A stretch of DNA of 64,000 nucleotides from Ochromonas danica (Eukaryota; Sar; Chrysophyceae; Chromulinales; Chromulinaceae), in NCBI GenBank assembly GCA_015146655.1, contig VKHL01000088.1, forward strand, positions 56,247-120,246. The letters are read 5' to 3'. Positions within the stretch are counted from its first letter, which is position 1. Each line of letters opens with the position of its first letter. A model generated the notes under the pieces. The model made no database searches. It saw nothing but the letters and a program-made list of their open reading frames with translations, and was not told where the DNA came from. The position numbers were made by a program, and so were the translations under genes. Below, one piece after another: positions 62,533 to 64,000 of the stretch.

Positions 62533-63885
62533 CTAGAGGACAACAGGGGAAGGCACAGCATCATCAAGGGGATGTACATCGGCAATCTCCATCAAGCGAG
62601 ATGTCAGGTCTTCGGGTGTGATAATTCCTCTCCATAACCACAGCATATCTCTTGTGTCAGGATGCAGCATCATAATAACTGGCAATTGGCTTTCTTCAAT
62701 GTTATTTTGTTGTTGTTGCATGAATTCCATACCTTGAAGAGAAGTGTGACCTCGTTGCCATAGTTGATAATTACCTTCTGTCAAGAGGCTTTTGATCGTT
62801 TCATCGCTCCAAACATCTCTGTTCAACGAATGTGAGGCTAAGCTGTTGTGATTCTGAAGGTTGACGACAACATATCGGCGTTTAAGTCGAGCTTTTTCCA
62901 AGGCCTGATTCAAGGGGAGGCTAGAGGACAGCTGAGTGGCGGGCTCATAGATCCAATCCACGCTTTTGTCTTCTTCTGAGTCGACGGAGTTCAAATACTC
63001 AGACATTTCTTTTTCGTTCTGATAAGGTATCTCTTCGCCTTCAAAACTCTGGATGGAACCATGAAGATATATTTGTTGCCGCACTGTGGTGGAATCATTG
63101 CCAGATCCCGAGAAGGTAAGAATTAAAGTATCATCAGTAGGAATAGTGAAGTCAGTTGCTTCACAGGAAACTAATACTTGCACCTCTTGGCCTGGATTAA
63201 TAGTTAATGGGGTGGAGATACCAATCGAATAAATTGTAGGATTTTTAACGAATTCACATCTTAAGAGGGATCTTGTTAAAGTTCCTTCATTGCGAATTGC
63301 CAATCTTCCTTGTCTTCGTCCGTCAAAGTTAATAAAACCACATCTAGCGAAAACAACATTGCTGATCACAATACCACAAGTGCTTCTCTGGATTGCTTCG
63401 AAATTGAATATTCTTTCTTGGCCAGAGAAATAGATAAATTGATTTTGACCAATACGTGCCAATTTCTGATTTTTCAAAGCTGCGATAGTTTTATTAAAAT
63501 TTGATCGACATCCGCTGTCAAGCATCCATCTCAGAAAAGAACTTTTGACAGCATCAACAGACCATCCTCCCGTGACATTGCGAGACTTTAAATATTCACT
63601 GAACGAACGAGCGGCTTTGATACTTTCTAGACGTTGACCTTGCTCACCTCCTGGCTGATCTTGACCACGACGCATTTGATCTTGTATTCTTCTCCTGAGC
63701 ATTAATCTCTGTCCGTCCACTTGAAAGCGAGCATCTGATCTTGGAATAGCTGCCCATTTTGGAACATTATCAAAATTACGACGATGGACTCGTTTCCCAA
63801 TTTCCGCGAAGGTCAAGCCACGAGGATCATCAACAGATGACAACACTTGAAATACTTGGTCAAAAAATTCTTGTCTTCCGCTCAT
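62533..63885 (-). CDS. MOV10-N-terminal module fused to a UAS (thioredoxin-like) domain
   Basis: 450 residues, no intron. Residues 1-275 repeat the N-terminal module of the neighbouring helicase (MSGRQEFFDQVFQVLSS, GLTFAEIGKRV, DARFQVDGQRLMLR, and the beta domain with INPGQEVQVLVS). The helicase is absent. Instead, residues about 308-440 form a UAS domain like that of UBXN7/FAF proteins: RYVVVNLQNHNSLASHSLNRDVW and SDETIKSLL, then LPVIMMLHPDTRDMLWLWRG and a terminal helix. UBXN7 has the matching LMINIQ...LNRDVWSNEAVK. There is no UBX domain after it. UAS domains are thioredoxin-like folds in p97 adaptors. A protein sharing the helicase front end with such a domain suggests regulation or competition, but that is inference. 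The promoter was duplicated too (63886-64000). Confidence 0.8.
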   Translation of the reverse strand: MSGRQEFFDQVFQVLSSVDDPRGLTFAEIGKRVHRRNFDNVPKWAAIPRSDARFQVDGQRLMLRRRIQDQMRRGQDQPGGEQGQRLESIKAARSFSEYLKSRNVTGGWSVDAVKSSFLRWMLDSGCRSNFNKTIAALKNQKLARIGQNQFIYFSGQERIFNFEAIQRSTCGIVISNVVFARCGFINFDGRRQGRLAIRNEGTLTRSLLRCEFVKNPTIYSIGISTPLTINPGQEVQVLVSCEATDFTIPTDDTLILTFSGSGNDSTTVRQQIYLHGSIQSFEGEEIPYQNEKEMSEYLNSVDSEEDKSVDWIYEPATQLSSSLPLNQALEKARLKRRYVVVNLQNHNSLASHSLNRDVWSDETIKSLLTEGNYQLWQRGHTSLQGMEFMQQQQNNIEESQLPVIMMLHPDTRDMLWLWRGIITPEDLTSRLMEIADVHPLDDAVPSPVVL

Positions 63886-64000
63886 TTTATTACTCTTCTC
63901 TTCTTCTTTTTCTTCTCTTCTTCTCTTCTTCTTTTTCTTCTCTTTTGTTAAGGTAACCTACTAAGCAATCAGAGATAATATAGTGGATATAATATCTCAG
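63886..64000 (-). promoter_or_regulatory. Duplicated promoter of the UAS fusion gene
   Basis: Copy of the helicase upstream region (61116-61215) with a longer CT-rich tract. The similarity continues to the window edge, so the true length of the duplication is unknown. Confidence 0.6.

Noticed and set aside
1-64000. tRNA or rRNA genes
   Set aside because: Several GGTTCGA-like boxes were looked at (for example in the APC genes and near 53068), but none has a matching acceptor stem and anticodon arm.

Overview
The window is eukaryotic nuclear DNA, most likely from a photosynthetic stramenopile (ochrophyte) or another alga with a red-derived secondary plastid. Genes are dense (about one per 2-3 kb) and many are split by short GT-AG introns of roughly 45-120 bp. 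Several products carry a signal peptide followed by a basic transit-like stretch. In the rhodanese (SLALA|FQRS) and the RNase II/R protein (YSSS|FPSF) a phenylalanine follows the predicted cleavage site, which is the classic signature of red-lineage complex plastids. A thylakoid-lumen PsbQ/Psb31-like gene agrees with this. Low-complexity tracts (poly-Q, poly-N, poly-S) are common. The species cannot be named from sequence alone.

Layout. 1-19.7 kb: BiP (5' cut), an aspartyl beta-hydroxylase, Vps4, a RhoGAP-RRM-coiled-coil protein, a membrane-anchored RING ligase, the PsbQ-like gene, a broken RING copy joined to a reverse-transcriptase fragment, NAA30, a plastid-type Mrs2/CorA magnesium channel, UQCRB, cyclin H and a SEP-UBX protein. 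19.8-31.1 kb: a CAX Ca2+/H+ antiporter, the rhodanese, then three almost identical APC permeases separated by foldback hairpins and a short TIR element. 31.2-42.5 kb: a protein with a SelW/Rdx-like fold, a plastid RNase II/R, UQCRH, a mitochondrial glutamate-type carrier and a zinc alcohol dehydrogenase. 41-57.5 kb: a tandem segmental duplication. The inferred ancestral unit was ADH - coiled-coil CM1 gene - TIR element - WD40/TRP channel. ADH survives only in the left unit, the CM1 gene only in the right unit, and the WD40-TRP channel in both. The right unit also carries a broken Crinkler/RHS-like P-loop gene disrupted by an 85-bp-arm palindrome. 58-64 kb: a MOV10-like RNA helicase, a transposon-like fragment, and a second gene that reuses the helicase N-terminal module but replaces the helicase with a UAS (thioredoxin-like) domain.

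Most striking: (i) a pair of ion channels with two seven-bladed WD40 propellers in place of the usual TRP ankyrin domain; (ii) the MOV10-N + UAS fusion; (iii) reciprocal gene loss after tandem duplication; (iv) an AAGTTAAC-type motif recurring upstream of many genes and amplified as a 53-bp tandem array before ADH. Exon structures were worked out by hand from reading frame, splice dinucleotides and protein family fit. Multi-exon totals all divide by three, but none has been checked against transcripts.
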